Positions 1 to 14,104 are shown, numbered from the stretch's first letter. The stretch: DNA of 64,000 nucleotides from Fratercula arctica (GCA_947846985.1 CANTUZ010000005.1:11712001-11776000), one strand, 5' to 3'. Made by a program: numbers and translations. Notes: a model not told the origin generated them from the letters alone.

Positions 1-3000
1 TACCTGCAAGGTGAAATACTTAGTATTTTAACTTAATTCTTCAAGGGATGACCAATTATACCCTGAATAGATCAGAATCCTTAGCTTTTGATTTGGGAAA
101 TAATTTCTTTTCAGAAACTCTCATGGAGATTCTTCTTAGAATTCTGCATTCCTTACCATACTCTTATAAATGGCTAAAAATAGTTTCAACATGCACAATA
201 CATCAGATAATAGATGTATGGAAAATTCTTACTTTGGTATTCTCAAAATGCACTCTGTGAATCTTTTGGAATGAGATGCATCATATTAATCATGGTTTTG
301 GATGAGCAGGGAGCTGTATCTTAAATTACACAGGTATTTTAAATTGCTGAATTACATTACTGAAAAATGCTTAGAAACATTCTCTAGCTAAACAGTTTTG
401 TGGTAAGAATTCTTCCAGTTTCAGAAAGTGATTTTTCATTTTGCTGATAATAAAGAAGTCCAGTTAGATAAAACTCTGCCAGTTAAAATCTGAATATTGA
501 TGATGGATTGAGAGACTGATGATAGGTGCTTCTCAGTGTAGGTGTGCTGGATATTTGGCTGAACTCAACCTGTAGATGCTTTAGTAGATCTCCCCAGTGA
601 ACATGCAGCCATAACTGACATTTCTTCAAAAGAAAGAAAAAAATAAAGGCTGTGAAGAAAAAAATAATAGAAGTAGAGTTGTGTAACACTGGAAGTAGCT
701 CAGTCTTTTCAGCCCCTTTTCACTTCAAAGTTGTGAATTTTCACTGCTTGCCAAAAAAAGAGGTGGTTCCAGCATGGGAATTCATGTAGGAAGATCATCT
801 CAGCTCGCAGGAGCTCAGGGACTTGGGTTTCTCAGTTCTTGTTCTGGCACCCAAACTCCTGGCACTGTTTGGAGCAGAGTTTGGGTTGTCCAGGTTGGAA
901 TAGCTGTTAATGGCTCTTCTAGGAGACTGTTGTCTTGGGGCTGACAGTGAACCGAAGGCTGCAGAGGTGGGGTGGCATGGATAATGAAAGACTCTACTAG
1001 CTGATTCTTCCAGTGGGTATTTTCTCACTCTGGAGATGTTCTTAGTTCGTCAGTTAGATAAGCTTTATGGCTTTTCATTGTTTGGAGGAAGCACAGTGTG
1101 TATGTACCAGGAGCCACATCTTGGACTGTTACAACACTGCAAAGGTAGTGAAGTACTAACATTCTTAGTTTGGACTATACTGTAATATGTATATTTATTT
1201 TTTTAATGTGTCTTTCCATTTCAACAGAAAATCTGCAAGAAGTCAGGAAAGTCAAATCCTATGTATTAGATCATTAGCTTTGAATTTATTTCTTAAATTC
1301 CTCCTCATTTAATAGTCTCTATTACTGAGTTCCTGCTGCAGTTGTCCCTTTGAAGGGCTTCTGCAGATCCCAGTCACTTCTATAGGTGGGTTTCTTAGTA
1401 GAAGGCTAATTGGTCTGCTCAGCTATGTGAATTTGTGTAGTGTAACAGAAATCTTATACTATATAAAGCATCTCAACCATGCAAACGTGTCCTCTGTACC
1501 CCATAGTTCTAATGCATTTTTAATAGGTTCAAGAAAGCAAAGTAAACTTAGGTGAGTAGGAGAAGCAAAAATGTATGAGGGCATACTAACATTCAGAAGT
1601 GAGATATGCAGATAAAACATATCAAAACCAAACCCCCTTAACTTTAGGGGACATTGTCAATGGGTGACAATGTAAGGTTGCTTTGCAAGTGAAATACATA
1701 CATCTCCTGAGTCCATTTTTTTAAGAGCTGTCAGACTCCAGCTAAGAAAAGGTCTCACGTTGTCAGCTGGGTAACCACTATCAGGAAATATAATGAGCAG
1801 GTTTTGTTTGCAAATATGGGTAAGGTCATGCATGCTTGTCACATCACCCCTCCTCTCTCCTCATACCTGCTCTTTTCTTGGGCCAGAAGCATTCATATTT
1901 ACAGGAATTAAAATGGTGATGGAGAGCATCAAAGGATTCGGAGGCTATTACCCATGAGTTCAAGACGACTTTGCAGAGGGAGGAGAAATACAGCATATTC
2001 TAATCCCTCCTTAAACACGATTTGTTTTAGGCAGTGGTTTCAGATTGAATAAATAACTCAGTACAGAGTTTAGAGACTCCAGACACCTTAAGTATATTGA
2101 ATTAAAAAAAATTAGAGGGCATTGTTGTAGTGAATAGAAGGCAATGTGTTTTACAGAGAAGCGGGCAGAATATGTCTGTTGATTCAGTATGCTTCCAAGT
2201 AATTACTAAAGGCAGATCCTGCTGCTAATTCAAACAACAAAAACATTTTCTAATTACATAGGCCAGATTTTCTGGTTTGCAGTTTCCCAGTGACGAACTC
2301 TTCTTTGGGAAGCCTACGGTAGAATTTTTCCTCATCTGCCTGTCCTTCTGTAGGAACAGGGAAGTGGAAAGGGTACTTGACTCATCCGATGCACGCTGGG
2401 GTGGTGGTGCAAGCTAATACATATGTTACACCTAGTATTCAACTAATAAGTGCCAAAATGTCTGGTAATAGAGGCTGTAGTGCCTTTCCTTCAGAGATAC
2501 CAGAGCATTTTACATTTGTGTAAATAGCTGTGTTACTCAAATACGCATAGCAAGATGGTGTTTTATACTATTTTTCAAAGGAATAAATGAAGACCCTGAG
2601 CTGTAATAGACTGTGACAGAGCAAGAATAAAATTTAACATTATGCAGCAATGATGGAAACCAGTAGTCCTCTGTCTACTAGCCAGGTGATTCAACTGGAA
2701 AAGAACAGCTTCATTTTAGTAAAACCTGTAAAAGGAATTATTTTAATAACCCCTTGTAATATCTTATAACAAATTTACATATTGGGAGAGTGGAGAGGTT
2801 ACTGTATGTAGCTACAACTGTAAACCCAAATAGCACGAAGCTGTTTCTGATGTCTGGAGTTTGCAGGAAGACATGGATTTTGCAACCAGAAAGAGCGGGT
2901 GATTTTTTTTTTTTTCTAGCAACAAAGGAAAACTTTAGGCATGGTAATAAAACTGATTTTAGGAGGTTTTCAGTATTCCTAGGTGAAAGTTGAATATGCA

Positions 3001-3567
3001 TGCAGACTCTATGGCATGTGGTCATTGTAATACTATAAATTTTCTTCTTACTTTCACTTAGATAAAATGAAACATTTTAAAGTTTTATTTTCTGTATTAT
3101 GCATTTTAAACATGGAAACAGAGGATTGAAATATTCCATTCACAAAGGTGAAGTCAGAATATTTTTATCTTATTAAAGCTACCTTATTTGTTTTCAAAAC
3201 AGATTCCTGCTCAGGGTGTGTAACACTTGTTGAAGTGACAATTTCAGCTGTAAAAACATTGTTAGAAAATTTCTCTCTAGATTTAATAGTAGTTGATGTT
3301 TCTTTAGCCCATGCTATTAAATTCAATCCAACTGTTGGTGGTCATAGTTCTTGTCTTGAAATCTCTGTGTGTGCCTAGGAATTAGAGATAGTATATATGG
3401 TGAGAAAACACAAGTGAAAGCATCTCTTTGTGCACAATGGCCTGCTATTTGGTCAATGACTTAAGAAAGGACTTTTTTACCCCTTAAACTGCACTCTGTC
3501 CCTTCATGTCAAGGATGCATGTACGTAACTTTGAGAACTGAGTTAAATATCTGACCTTGCAAAATCC

Positions 3568-3585
3568 TTTTTTTTTTTTTTTTTT
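3568..3585. repeat. Poly(T) tract, 18 bp
   Basis: An uninterrupted run of 18 T. No retrocopy, polyadenylation signal on the minus strand or flanking duplication is evident, so it is called a simple homopolymer. Confidence 0.9.
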
Positions 3586-4303
3586 AATTGCTCAGATTTT
3601 CTACTTCAGCACTACAAGATACTGTCTGCATAGTGAAAGCTAAAAGAAAGGAAGTGGAATTCACCAGCTTTTAGCATGGACTGTCTGTAGTTCCTTTGCT
3701 TTCATTTTCACCTGAAATGCAAGTTCACTTCATTTTGAATTTGCCACTGCAACGCTGAATGCTCTGCTTGCTACTGAATTAAGCTAAGATAGAACTTACT
3801 TTTAAGAATTCTTAGTTCTTGGACAGTATTGCTTATCTCCAGTATGTTTTCAGACAAAGACCTATTTATGTGGAGGAAGAGAAAATGTCTGCTGGGCTCA
3901 GGCTGTTTCTAGTTCAAATCCCTGTTGATTCCTTACCTCTGTGTCTCATAAACCCCTAGTCACTTAAGAGAAATCTAGAAAACTAAAACTTTGTTTTAAG
4001 CATTTCTCTCACAAGATGGCAGCGTTGCTTCAGGGAATAAAATTGCCTGCACTGTTCGGGATGTCTTGAAGTTTTCAGTCTTTCCATTTTATCCAGTATG
4101 TGAGAGAAATTCTGGCAGAGTTGTTCATTTGTGTTATCTGAATTTACATATCAAAATCAGTCATGGGACTGGATGAGGTTCGTTCATTTGCTGCTATGTT
4201 TGCAGGCTTTGTGACGAAAATAAGCTACCAGGACTGTAATTAGAGTCATGTGAATTCTATTGAAGAGATATAATTTGATTCTTTGTCATTATTATAGTGA
4301 CTC

Positions 4304-4326
4304 TATAGTATATACTCTATACTATA
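4304..4326. repeat. AT-rich perfect inverted repeat
   Basis: TATAGTATA (4304-4312) and its exact reverse complement TATACTATA (4318-4326) are separated by 5 bp. The sequence can form a short hairpin or cruciform. It is too short and AT-rich to assign a function. Confidence 0.8.
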
Positions 4327-4574
4327 ATCGCATTTCTGAGACTTCAGCTGGAAACCTGGAATTGGATTGTTTCAATTGCACTAAACAGAAATATCTTACA
4401 GGAGTTTTAATTTCAGATTCATATATATTTCCTTTCCTGTCCACTGAGTGCTTTTATTCTTTCAGGGTTTGATCCTACTTTCTCTGAAGTCAATGCCTGA
4501 GTCAGAATTTTAGGTTAGATCTTGTAAGGAGATAGGAACAGCAAATAAGAAAGGTGAATAAAGTAATTTTTGGG

Positions 4575-4600
4575 TTTTTTTTTTTTTTTTGTGTGTGTTT
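4575..4600. repeat. Poly(T) plus short GT run
   Basis: Sixteen T are followed by GTGTGTGTTTT. This is a simple low-complexity tract likely to vary in length. Confidence 0.85.
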
Positions 4601-7600
4601 TGTTCCCTACATAAATAATCGGGAATGATAAAAGAGCTGCTGTTTAAACCATTAGAAGCATCGACCTTCAGTTACTTCCAGGCAATCCCTTTATTTGATT
4701 TCAGGGCAGCACTGATTGACTTCTAAAGGAATTAGGCCAGGTTTATTTCTGATTCTAAAAATAGGTCTACCAATTTGGCCTTACCCATAAGAAATAAAAA
4801 ACTTGGAAGTACAGGAATCCTCTCTGTGCTGTCTTGGATGCAGTTGAGCTTCCCAAGGATATAGCTATATATTTTTTCCTTTTAATTATCATTTTGCCTG
4901 TGATTCTGATTTTACAGAATGAGTTGTGAGCTGAAGGATAATATTTTCGAATTCATACGGCAGTTTTCTAACTCCTTTCAGATATCCCACTTGGCAAAAA
5001 TGCTAACAAGACCATTTTCATTCTTAAATTAGGAAAGCATTTTCCGTGATTGCCTGGAGAACTGTCTTTTATGCTTGAAGTACTGAACGAAGTGTTCTTT
5101 GCTATCCTGAGTAGCAATGGTTATTATTTCAAGGAAATATTGGGTGATATAACACTTTAACAAAAAAAGATTTAAATTCTTGTATGTTAATTTTCCTGAA
5201 GATTTTATGCTGAGCACAAAAAAATAGGCTTGTCTTTCTTTTAATTTCTCAAAATCCAACATACTAAGATACGGTTTTACTGAGAGGTGGTCACTTAGTT
5301 TGCACTTTTAGAACTAAGGTAGGTTTATTCTGCAAGTATAACTCTAACAGCCCAAGTCATTCGACTTAATGGTTAGAGATATCAAAATTCATACCTTTAT
5401 GCTTCTCTAAACTGGAAGGTATGAATTGAGTATGTAATTTCTTCTTTAATGTACTTAGAGATTTTTATTGGTGCAGTTCTGCTAATATCCAGTAATTCAC
5501 AGTACAACCTCCCAAACACTGACTTACCATTAGCATCATTTACTTCTGTGGCGCTGAACACATTTTCTAAAATTGCTGAAGGACGAAAGCCATGGATATA
5601 AATGATATTAAGAGATTGAAGTCAGACCTTTGTGTGAGAAAGGATGCTGAATTCTGCTCTTTCCTTCCTACCCCAACATAGAGTCTAAGTAAATAGAAGA
5701 AATGTACATGATGGTATCTTCATTTGTAAAGGCTGGTGTCTCCACTTTAACATATCTTCTGGGACGTTGTAAGAACTGAACTGGAACACTGATGGATAGC
5801 AATGTGTGAGAACTTCATAAAAGTAGGTTCAAACACTGGAAGTTGTTTTGACTCTTGCAGGTTAGCAGACTCCCATCATTCCAATTCTCTTGGTTAAAAA
5901 AGAGAGAGAGTGTGAATCTCACCTCCTGGTCATGTAAAGCCTGTGATATTCTCCATGACCCCTCTGCTGCTTGCCTCCTCACTCACTCATCCTGGCAGTA
6001 GAACAAGTCTGGCCTTATCTGCTTTCAAAGGAAATTGAAAGACGTTCTGCTTTGAAGAGGAAGATAATTCAAGGGCTAGCCTGTAGCAGAAAATTAAGAG
6101 GCATTGTTTAAGGAAACTAAGTAATTGAGGTTATTGGTGATGAAATGCAATATTGATTGCATTCAAATCTAACCCATACTGTTAAAAGTCAGAAGCTATT
6201 TTTTTGTACACTGCATGACATGAATTTCTCCTCTTCCTAGTGGATGAGAACTCTTGTTATAAATGGGTCTCACTGGTTTATTCAGTAGTGACCACGTGTG
6301 GTCCTGTATTTTAGAAGTATTGATGTTACATGTTTAAGTCAATTTATTTTTTTGAAAGCATTTAAAATGCATTTAGCTTTTACTGTGTTTTTCAAGGCTA
6401 TTTAGAAGCACACTTGAAAGACGCTGGTGAATGAGGTACTCTTAACGTTTATAGTGGCACTTGTAAGATAAAAACTAAACTTCTATGATGTAGCTTTTAT
6501 CGCATGTGTTAATTCCATAAGCATTTGTGTCTACCTGACATACAAACAAATAGAAGATTTCATTTTTAAGGACTCAAAGGTCAGTACTTTTCACACCTAC
6601 TTAATACAATACACAAAAAGAAAGATATTATTCCCTCTAAGTATTCAGACAACATAATAGAAAAGCATGTAACAAAGATGATATGCATCTCAAATGGTTT
6701 AATGAAATGCTGAATTTTGGTTTTATTCTCATTTTTATGGCCTATTTATTTGCAGTCCTAGAATAATCTTCATCCAACTTTATATCATGATCTATACATG
6801 CAATTTTATTAGAATGGTTTTGTAGTTGTTTGCCACTCTTGAAAGCCATGTTGATTGACTAAAAATTATCAGAAGTAACATGCAAAGAACTAGAAGCATC
6901 TCCTTTTTCAATGCCTTACATCAATCGTGGAAGAATTTGTGAAGATAATGTTGAATATGACCAGATTACCAGAATTTGCTTCTCACTTGGAAACACTGTC
7001 ATGTTGTAGTGTTCATAAAAATGCTTTTCAGTAGCTGAGTACTGCTCAGAAATCATTGGATGGCTCTGCATTTGGCTTCTATTTGACAGCAAATAAGATG
7101 TATTGAAACCCCAAATGTTTAATCAAAGTTTCTGACCGTTATGTAATGTGAATGTGTCAAAACAAAACTTACTCTGAAATGGATAAGTAGACATATGGCC
7201 AAAATGTCATTACTACTTTTGCTCAAAAACATAATTAGAGCAACATATGTTGTATTGTGAATAACAACATTTTTACTAACAAAGGAAAGGATTTATTAGA
7301 AGTAGCCTTTGGGCCAGATTCCACTTTCTGCTACAATAGATACAGAATAAACTTAAAGAAGAAAAATGTCAGAAAAACATGAACTATTGCTTGCAGATTT
7401 TATATTGGCATGTTTGAGATTACTATCTATTTGGTGCATATACATTTTTAAGTAGTAATATATGTGGTAACTACAATACATATTACCTAGTCCTAACCAT
7501 TGTCTATTATAATGGCTTACCTGGAAAGTAGCACAACAAATAATTTTTATGCTTTATGCAGTATTGCTAAGAAGAAAGTTGGTAATGTTCCATCATTTGG

Positions 7601-8128
7601 AGGTTGCAGGGAATTAAATAAAACCTAGAAGCAGTAGTATTAAGGTAAAGCACATTTAAGTATAGGCTGTTAACGTAGAGGAATATTTAAATTAATCATA
7701 TAAAAAAAAATAATTCGAATGCAAGAGAGTTGAAATGAGAGCTGTCCTGAAGAGTAAAATTTTGTGATTTGCTCAAGCAAAGGACTTGACATTTATCTGT
7801 GACATGGGCTACTTCAAACCCCACTTTCAGATACAACACAAGATTGTTTTAAGAGAGGAAAGCAGGGCAAAATGCTCTGAGTAACAGTTTGGCTTGTTTA
7901 CTTCAGAAGAGATGGTGTAAAGTAAATTTTCTTTATTAAATCATCAGATCTTTGGGCTGTTTATTGAGGAATAATTCATAACAAATTAAGCAAAACAAGT
8001 TTGTAGGCTGTGGAAGAGCTTTTCAGGAAATAGGAGCTGTTATTTGACATGGGAGCATTAAGCCTTCCTAACAGACTAACTTCTTTATGGTACACATCTT
8101 TGTGTATCGGAGCCATAAAAAAAGACAT

Positions 8129-8205
8129 CATTTTAAGGTTAAAAATTATATATTTTATATATTAAAATTGTATGTCCTAAAATTATATTTTAAATTTATA
8201 TGTAG
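8129..8205. repeat. AT-rich low-complexity stretch
   Basis: This stretch is almost entirely A and T, with repeated TTATATATTTTATATATT-like words. No coding potential or transposon signature is visible. Confidence 0.7.
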
Positions 8206-8269
8206 TTCATCACACTTGACAGGTGAAAGATTGTAGATACATACATTCAGTTGCATAGTTGAACATGAT

Positions 8270-9470
8270 GTATAAAAGAGAAGGAAAACCAGATTAACTG
8301 TGAATAACAGTAAATTGGGAGATATTGGAGAAGCTGAAGGGTCTTAGAATACAGAAGAAGGTAAATTAAAAGTCATAAAGGAGTTTGCAGATAAAAATGA
8401 AACCAGGAGAAAGGCAGGATGAAGGCAGAAGTGCCAGCATGAATCATGAGTAATAGAAAGAGACAACAGAATATATGGGAATATGTGATTGGAAAAAAGG
8501 TGGATTTTTTGAGAATATTAGGAAGCTTTCATGAATCTGGGCAGAGGTGTAAAGAAAACAGGAAGATTTAGGAAGCTTTCAGTCTTTAAAATGTTAACCT
8601 AAGTGAAGTCTTAACATCCCAACATCAATACAGGCCATTTAGAACTCCATACAATCCTAGCAAAGGGCAGATTATTCTGCTCAGTTTGTGTGCAGGCCTA
8701 TGTGGAAACAACGTATTAAGGAATCGCAGGAGGGTTCTCAGCAGATTTGGAGCAGGAATAGAAGTTGTACATTTGAATGCAATGGTTTAATTGTTTATGG
8801 TTGCGCTGTCACAGAAATTCTGGGTTATAAAAATACCTGTCACTGAAAGATATTTGCAATGAATTTTCTTGCAGGTGACAAAATAGAGATAAAGCATCTG
8901 ACAGTATCCTAACACTTCAGTTGAAGTAGGCTAAAAAAAGAATGTGCCTTACAGTGTTCTAGGGGCAGTTCTTTGCTTCTTTCTCAAATCACTGTGCAAG
9001 AGTAAAAGCTGAAAAGCAGAAATGACTTGGGGTATTTGCACCAGAAGTGGTGAGTACTAGGTGCACACAGAAGGATAGAGAAGAGAAAAGGATATTTGTT
9101 TCTTGCACTAAGTATGGAAGGCTGTTTTATTTAGTTTCCACCATTACCAACAGCAAGATTAAGTGGACAGATGTTTTCGAAAGTGAAGGGCAAAGGTACA
9201 GCTATTCAGAGACAGAGGGTACTAGAAAAAGGGGATGGAGGAAAAAAACACTTTGGAATTGAAGTAGGGTAACTAAGTGGTATCTGAACTGTTAAGGAAT
9301 GATGAATTAGAAAATACGGGTAATAGGCAAGAGGATGGGAATGGAAATCAGAAAATTGTTCGAAATGGAAAGAAGAGAAAAACAGAACGGTCATGGAACG
9401 GTGAATGTGAATGAAAAGTAACTATAGGAAGTTAAGGCACAGAAGGGAGAGAATAAGCCAAGGTCTTATA
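8270..9470. other. Purine-rich block on the + strand
   Basis: Over about 1.2 kb the plus strand is strongly biased to A and G, with many GAAG, GGAA, AGAGAA and AAGG words; the minus strand is correspondingly pyrimidine-rich. Two copies of TTAGGAAGCTTTCA start exactly 50 bp apart at 8518 and 8568, hinting at an old local duplication. No exon is supported, and the minus-strand frames here are low-complexity shadows of the bias. Confidence 0.5.
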
Positions 9471-12400
9471 ATTATTCTATGTATGAATAAACAATGTTAT
9501 GCTCTGTGTGATGCCCAAAAGGACTGTCATAGAGCATAGTGTCATGAAAATCCTTACTGTCTGCCCAAAGGAAAGACTGCTAGGATTTCACATCATGAAG
9601 ACTTTTCCCAGCCTATCAGAAGAGGCCAGATAAACCCAGGGAGTGTCCATGGATTAGGAGAAACACCTACAATAATGTACTGTCAAACAGTTCCAGACTG
9701 CATACTTTCCCATGTAGATACCACTCCTGCTTCTGGCATCTTCCCCTGCTGTGTTTTGATTTCCAGGGAATCCACTCCTGCAGTGTAGCTGTAGGATGAC
9801 CCCTGGGTTTCCCCAGAACTAATCTCTGGTTAGTTATGGTTAACTCTTGTCTGCTGTCCCAGCTCCTGTCCTCTGGGTTTCCCCTGCTGGGATTTGTGTC
9901 TCAAGTACCCAACCACATGGTTGTGTGCACTTGGAAATGGAGGGAAGGGGTTGGTTTTAGTACAGAGAAGTGGAGCTAGAATAGAGGGCAAGTGTTCTGA
10001 CGCAGGCTGAACACAAATTTGTTTCAGTTTCTCAACTCCCATTAGCATACTTGACTAAGCTAATGTTATTAAAATGAAAACAAGATGTAGGCTCTGAAAA
10101 CTTCTCTGCAAGATACAGAGCTGTGCTACATATGTAGGAAGAGCTTTTGTAATTCCAGGCACAGAGGGGAGAGAAACGGAGCTGTGTACAACTGATGTAT
10201 ATTGATGTGTGACCTTGATACTTGCACTGCCAACAACAAAAGTTTGCAGGCAGCATGTTTTGTGGAGAATATTTGAAGTAAGATTGGAAGACCAATCAAC
10301 TGAGAAACAGAAGCCTTGACAGTATTGTAATATAAACAAGCACTAACACCTGCTGTGAGTCTAAAGTCTTTAATTGTGTTTTTCTGAAAGATAAAAACTC
10401 CCCAAACCGTGCAGTATCTGAAATAACTTTCAGTGTAATAGCACACAGTAAGCAAATGCTATGCCTTTCATTTACAAATTGACTTTAGGTTTTTGAGACA
10501 TTGCTCAAAAGTATTAGGTGCATAATACAATATAGGTTTGTAACAGTCTATGTAACGTACTATTTCTTTGCTAAGAAATGAATTGGCCTAAGACAACTAG
10601 CACCTTTATGATTTCTCTTAAATGACTAACATGTAATGGTGAAAGATATGTATGGTATTAGCTCAGAGATTGCTAGAAGAAATCTCCAATGCCTTTTGCA
10701 ATGGTATTTGCATACAATAACCTGAAATTCTGTCTTAATGCTGACACATAGAGCTAAGATGTACTATCAGGGTCTTGACCTAAGACACCTGATATTTATA
10801 TTGAACATAAAGTAGATTTTTTTTTTAACCATTTAATGTTTCTGGAGACACAGCTTCCATGTAGTTTCCATGTTACTTTGTTAGTTCAGCCCTGAAATGT
10901 GCTGCTCAATGGCATTGAATTATGTTGTTCTGATACACAGTTCAGATTTGTTCCGTTGACCAGCCAAAAATTCAGTGCTGGAACCAAAACTAAAATTAGT
11001 TCTTTCTAATTTGTTTCAAGAGGAATAAAGACTTTGCAAATGACATTCTGCCTTCATGGCAAATCTTGTCTTCTAAATATAGTTGAATAGGATGGCATTT
11101 GTTAAGCATTTGAAATGAACACTGAAGGTGCTCTGAAGGAGGTGCTATGTGGATTATATAAAGAGTTTAGGTTCCTAACTGTGGAGACACAGTAGCTTAA
11201 CAAAAATCATGTGAATATTTCTGCTTTGGTTCAGGCCAGCTGCAGATGGGACACCATCAAATATATTGTTTAAACAGGCTATAAAGACAGAGCCTTACTA
11301 AATCTGAGCCTTGTGATGATTCCAGCACGCTCACCGAAACAAGTTATTTTTGGCAGGAAAGAAAGAAAATAGGACTTGGGATCTGCACTGAGAATCTAAT
11401 TTTCTGTTTACTTAGGAAACAGGAAATGAGAAGCAACATTACAACTCAGGATAAAGCTAGCATAAAACAATGGGGATGATAAACTAAGATAAAACTGATC
11501 TCTCTTCAGGGGAAGAAATCAGGCTTATAGATGTGCCTGGTTGGCTTGGTGGAGAAGAGATCATAGGGAAGTTTGGTTTTATTTTGGATTGGGTTGTTAT
11601 CTGGAAAAGGCAACCAATGTGGTCCTTGGGGGGGAGTTTTGCTTAGCGCTCTTACCCATATCTTCTACATAATGTCTTGTACTTTCTGAGGCCCCTTTTT
11701 AAAGCATTGTTCCAGATAACATTTACAGTCCTGTCACCTAGTGTTTGGAAGCTGTGTGTGAAATTTTAATAGTAATGAAATGCCTCTTGTTAATTTAAAA
11801 TACAATGATAATTAAGTTTATAGATTTCCAATATTCTGTGCTATTGAATGTTCTTAAACTAATCCATTAGTAAGGATGAAAGAACTGTGATTCTGTGATC
11901 TATGCAACACTTTCACTGCAATTTCAGCACTGCTGCTGAATTTGTAACCAGGAGACCTGAAGTTATGAAATTAACTTTGAAGTAGAGCAAAAGGCTAAGG
12001 AACATAGAATTTGAAAACTGATCTTGACGAATTCAAGGGACGAGTCATGTGGCTGGCTAGGATGTTCCTGAATATTTTAAATGGATTTGAAAGAGTTGTT
12101 AAACTGAGTGTCTTTTGGTTTTAGTCAATTATCTATTAGTTGAGGATTGCCACTAATTACCTGAAGGATTGAAGAAGGATTCTTTCTCCTGTCTCTCCCT
12201 CATGCATTTTTATTTTTTCATAATTACATTTGTTGTTTCTTTGTTTTATCTTTGCTGGGAACTAAAGATGGGAGTCTGAACATGCTATACTGTCATTCTT
12301 ATAGGAAATTTTCAGGATCCTGTTTATGTTTTCCTCTCATACTTGGCAATGCCATCTGGCTTGCAGTTGCCAGGTTTGAAAGCAGTAAGGAATTCTCTTC

Positions 12401-12628
12401 TCCCCCCACCCTCTCATCCTTATTTACACTGGCAGAGGTTGTTGGGATTTTTATTTTTCTATGCTCTTCTGTTTTATGGAGTAAAGTTCACTTTCTGGAC
12501 TTAGTTCAACTGCTTCACTGTAACTCTCTGAGAGTGGAAGACTTATAGTGCTGCTAAGTACTCTTGCTCTTCATTTCTGTTGGATGTCTGAAGGTTTGGG
12601 GTTTTTTTCTTTTATACTAAAGGTATAC
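9471..12628. other. Non-genic unique DNA
   Basis: No gene or transposon was recognised. Overlapping minus-strand frames between 10032 and 10455 (up to 109 codons) lie in three registers and match nothing known, so they are treated as chance open frames. Confidence 0.55.
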
Positions 12629-12742
12629 ATAGAATCATAGAATCTTCATGGTTGGAAAGGACCTTTGAGATCAAGTCCAACCATACACACACCAAAAAAA
12701 CCCCTACAATCTCTGTCACTAGAGCATGCCCTGAATTGCCAC
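12629..12742 (-). mobile_element. CR1 LINE 3' end fragment
   Basis: Read on the minus strand, this is the terminal part of a CR1 non-LTR retrotransposon: GGTTGGACTTGATCTCAAAGG-like sequence, CCTTTCCAACCATGAAG and a TTCTATGATTCTATG tail. The internal part (reverse complement of AGAGCATGCCCTGAATTGCC) matches the copy ending at 50174 at nearly every position, so both belong to one subfamily. The element is heavily 5'-truncated, as is usual for CR1, and has no coding capacity. Confidence 0.93.
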
Positions 12743-14104
12743 ATTACAGGCTGTGAGTGTTGTTCAACTGCTGTGTATGTGTATGGGCAGAATGGGTGTT
12801 GATGTTAAATTAAAATTTAACATCTACTACATGTGTTTAGGACTTCAGGCAAAACTCAACTTGTCGATCAAGGTAGTCCCAGCATCATTTACACCCCTTT
12901 TCTGGTAGGAAATGTCTCTGCCACAGTCAAACAAGCAGCAAAACCAATATTGTGCTTTAATCCTGAATGTATTTAAAATTTTGCTTTGAAAAATCTGTCA
13001 TTTTAGACTTTTTCTTTGCTATGCAATACTGTAGGCTGTACACCCTCAATCTGGTTTATATGATGGCACCAGTAATAGAATCGAACTGTTTAAAGTCAGA
13101 TTTCTCAGTAAAAGAACTAGAGTTCCAGGGAGAAAATATGAGGATCAGTGATCTTAAAACTATTGCCCAAAAGGCTTTCAAAAATCTAATAATCCGAACA
13201 TTTTTACTTTTCAAGATCAAAGCACTCCTAGCCTTTCAAATACCTTTCTGTGTGATTTAGAAACCAAAGATTAATATGCAAATATGAAGGCTTTGAGCTA
13301 ATTGAATATGAATTACTTTCTGAATATGCTACTATTGAGATGTTTGAACATTAAGGACATTAAAAATTCCATAATTGATACAAAATGTCTCATTAATTAA
13401 AACAAGGGATTGCGCGACTTGATGAATGGCTTAAAGTCATATTAATTTCTTAATGGTCTCTGTCAGCATGGAGTTAATTTTTGAGTTCTAAGGTGATATT
13501 AGGGTGTTGGATAGGAGGTTACAGAGCATTATGGTAGGGTAATACCAGCTCTGCCAGTGTCGCTACATTCAAGCGTAGTGCAGTTAGGCAGGGGTGGGGG
13601 GAAGCAACTACTTCTTTGTGCTCTGCTTTCACAAATTCTTTTTCTATTTTTATACTTTGCATTAATTCTCTTATAACTTTTATAAGCAGTATGAACTTCT
13701 ACTGTGCAGATATGCTTGTTAAAGGAACGAGCTGAGACAGTGAACAGGAGAGACTACCTCTGTCATGCAGCTCTGAACAGGACACAAAGGTGGATTTATT
13801 CTTGCATGACATTAAATCCTAACTTTTCTCTGGCTTCCAGCAGCCACCATGTGGGACCTGGAAGCCGAGAAGAACCTGTGGTGCAGCACTAAAAATGTCT
13901 CAGTTCCAAAACCTAAATGAGAGAATGACGCTTATTTGATCACCAGCAAATATGATCTTGGTGCTTAGTAAAATGGGTCTTTGATGACTGTGATACTTGT
14001 TCACTAAAAACAATAAACATGCTTCCACACTGCAGAAGCAGGACAAAATGAGCAGGAAGAACCTATGTTGCAGATGAGGTATAAAGGATTTCACTGCAGT
14101 TAAG
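12743..14104. other. Non-genic DNA between CR1 fragments
   Basis: No gene was recognised. A 97-codon frame at 12967-13260 matches no family I know and is not flanked by convincing splice sites. The stretch includes the candidate regulatory segment at 13262-13400. Confidence 0.5.
13262..13400. promoter_or_regulatory. Candidate conserved noncoding element
   Basis: This is a dense AT-rich segment with an exact POU octamer ATGCAAAT (13276-13283) directly after TTAAT, plus several ATTA/TAAT homeodomain cores and no repeat signature. This composition is typical of developmental enhancers, but conservation cannot be judged from one sequence, so the call rests on motif content only. Confidence 0.2.

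Larger units (their letters stand above)
1..8128. other. Non-genic AT-rich DNA
   Basis: No exon, RNA gene or recognisable transposon was found in this stretch. Open frames are under about 95 codons and match no family I recognise. What can be seen is homopolymer tracts (T13 near 2903, T18 at 3568, T16 at 4575), an AT hairpin at 4304 and otherwise single-copy-looking sequence. It could be intergenic or intronic. Confidence 0.6.

Noticed and set aside
2738..3025. Overlapping sense and antisense frames of 67 and 95 codons
   Set aside because: Both cross a T13 tract and encode lysine or phenylalanine runs; a compositional artefact.
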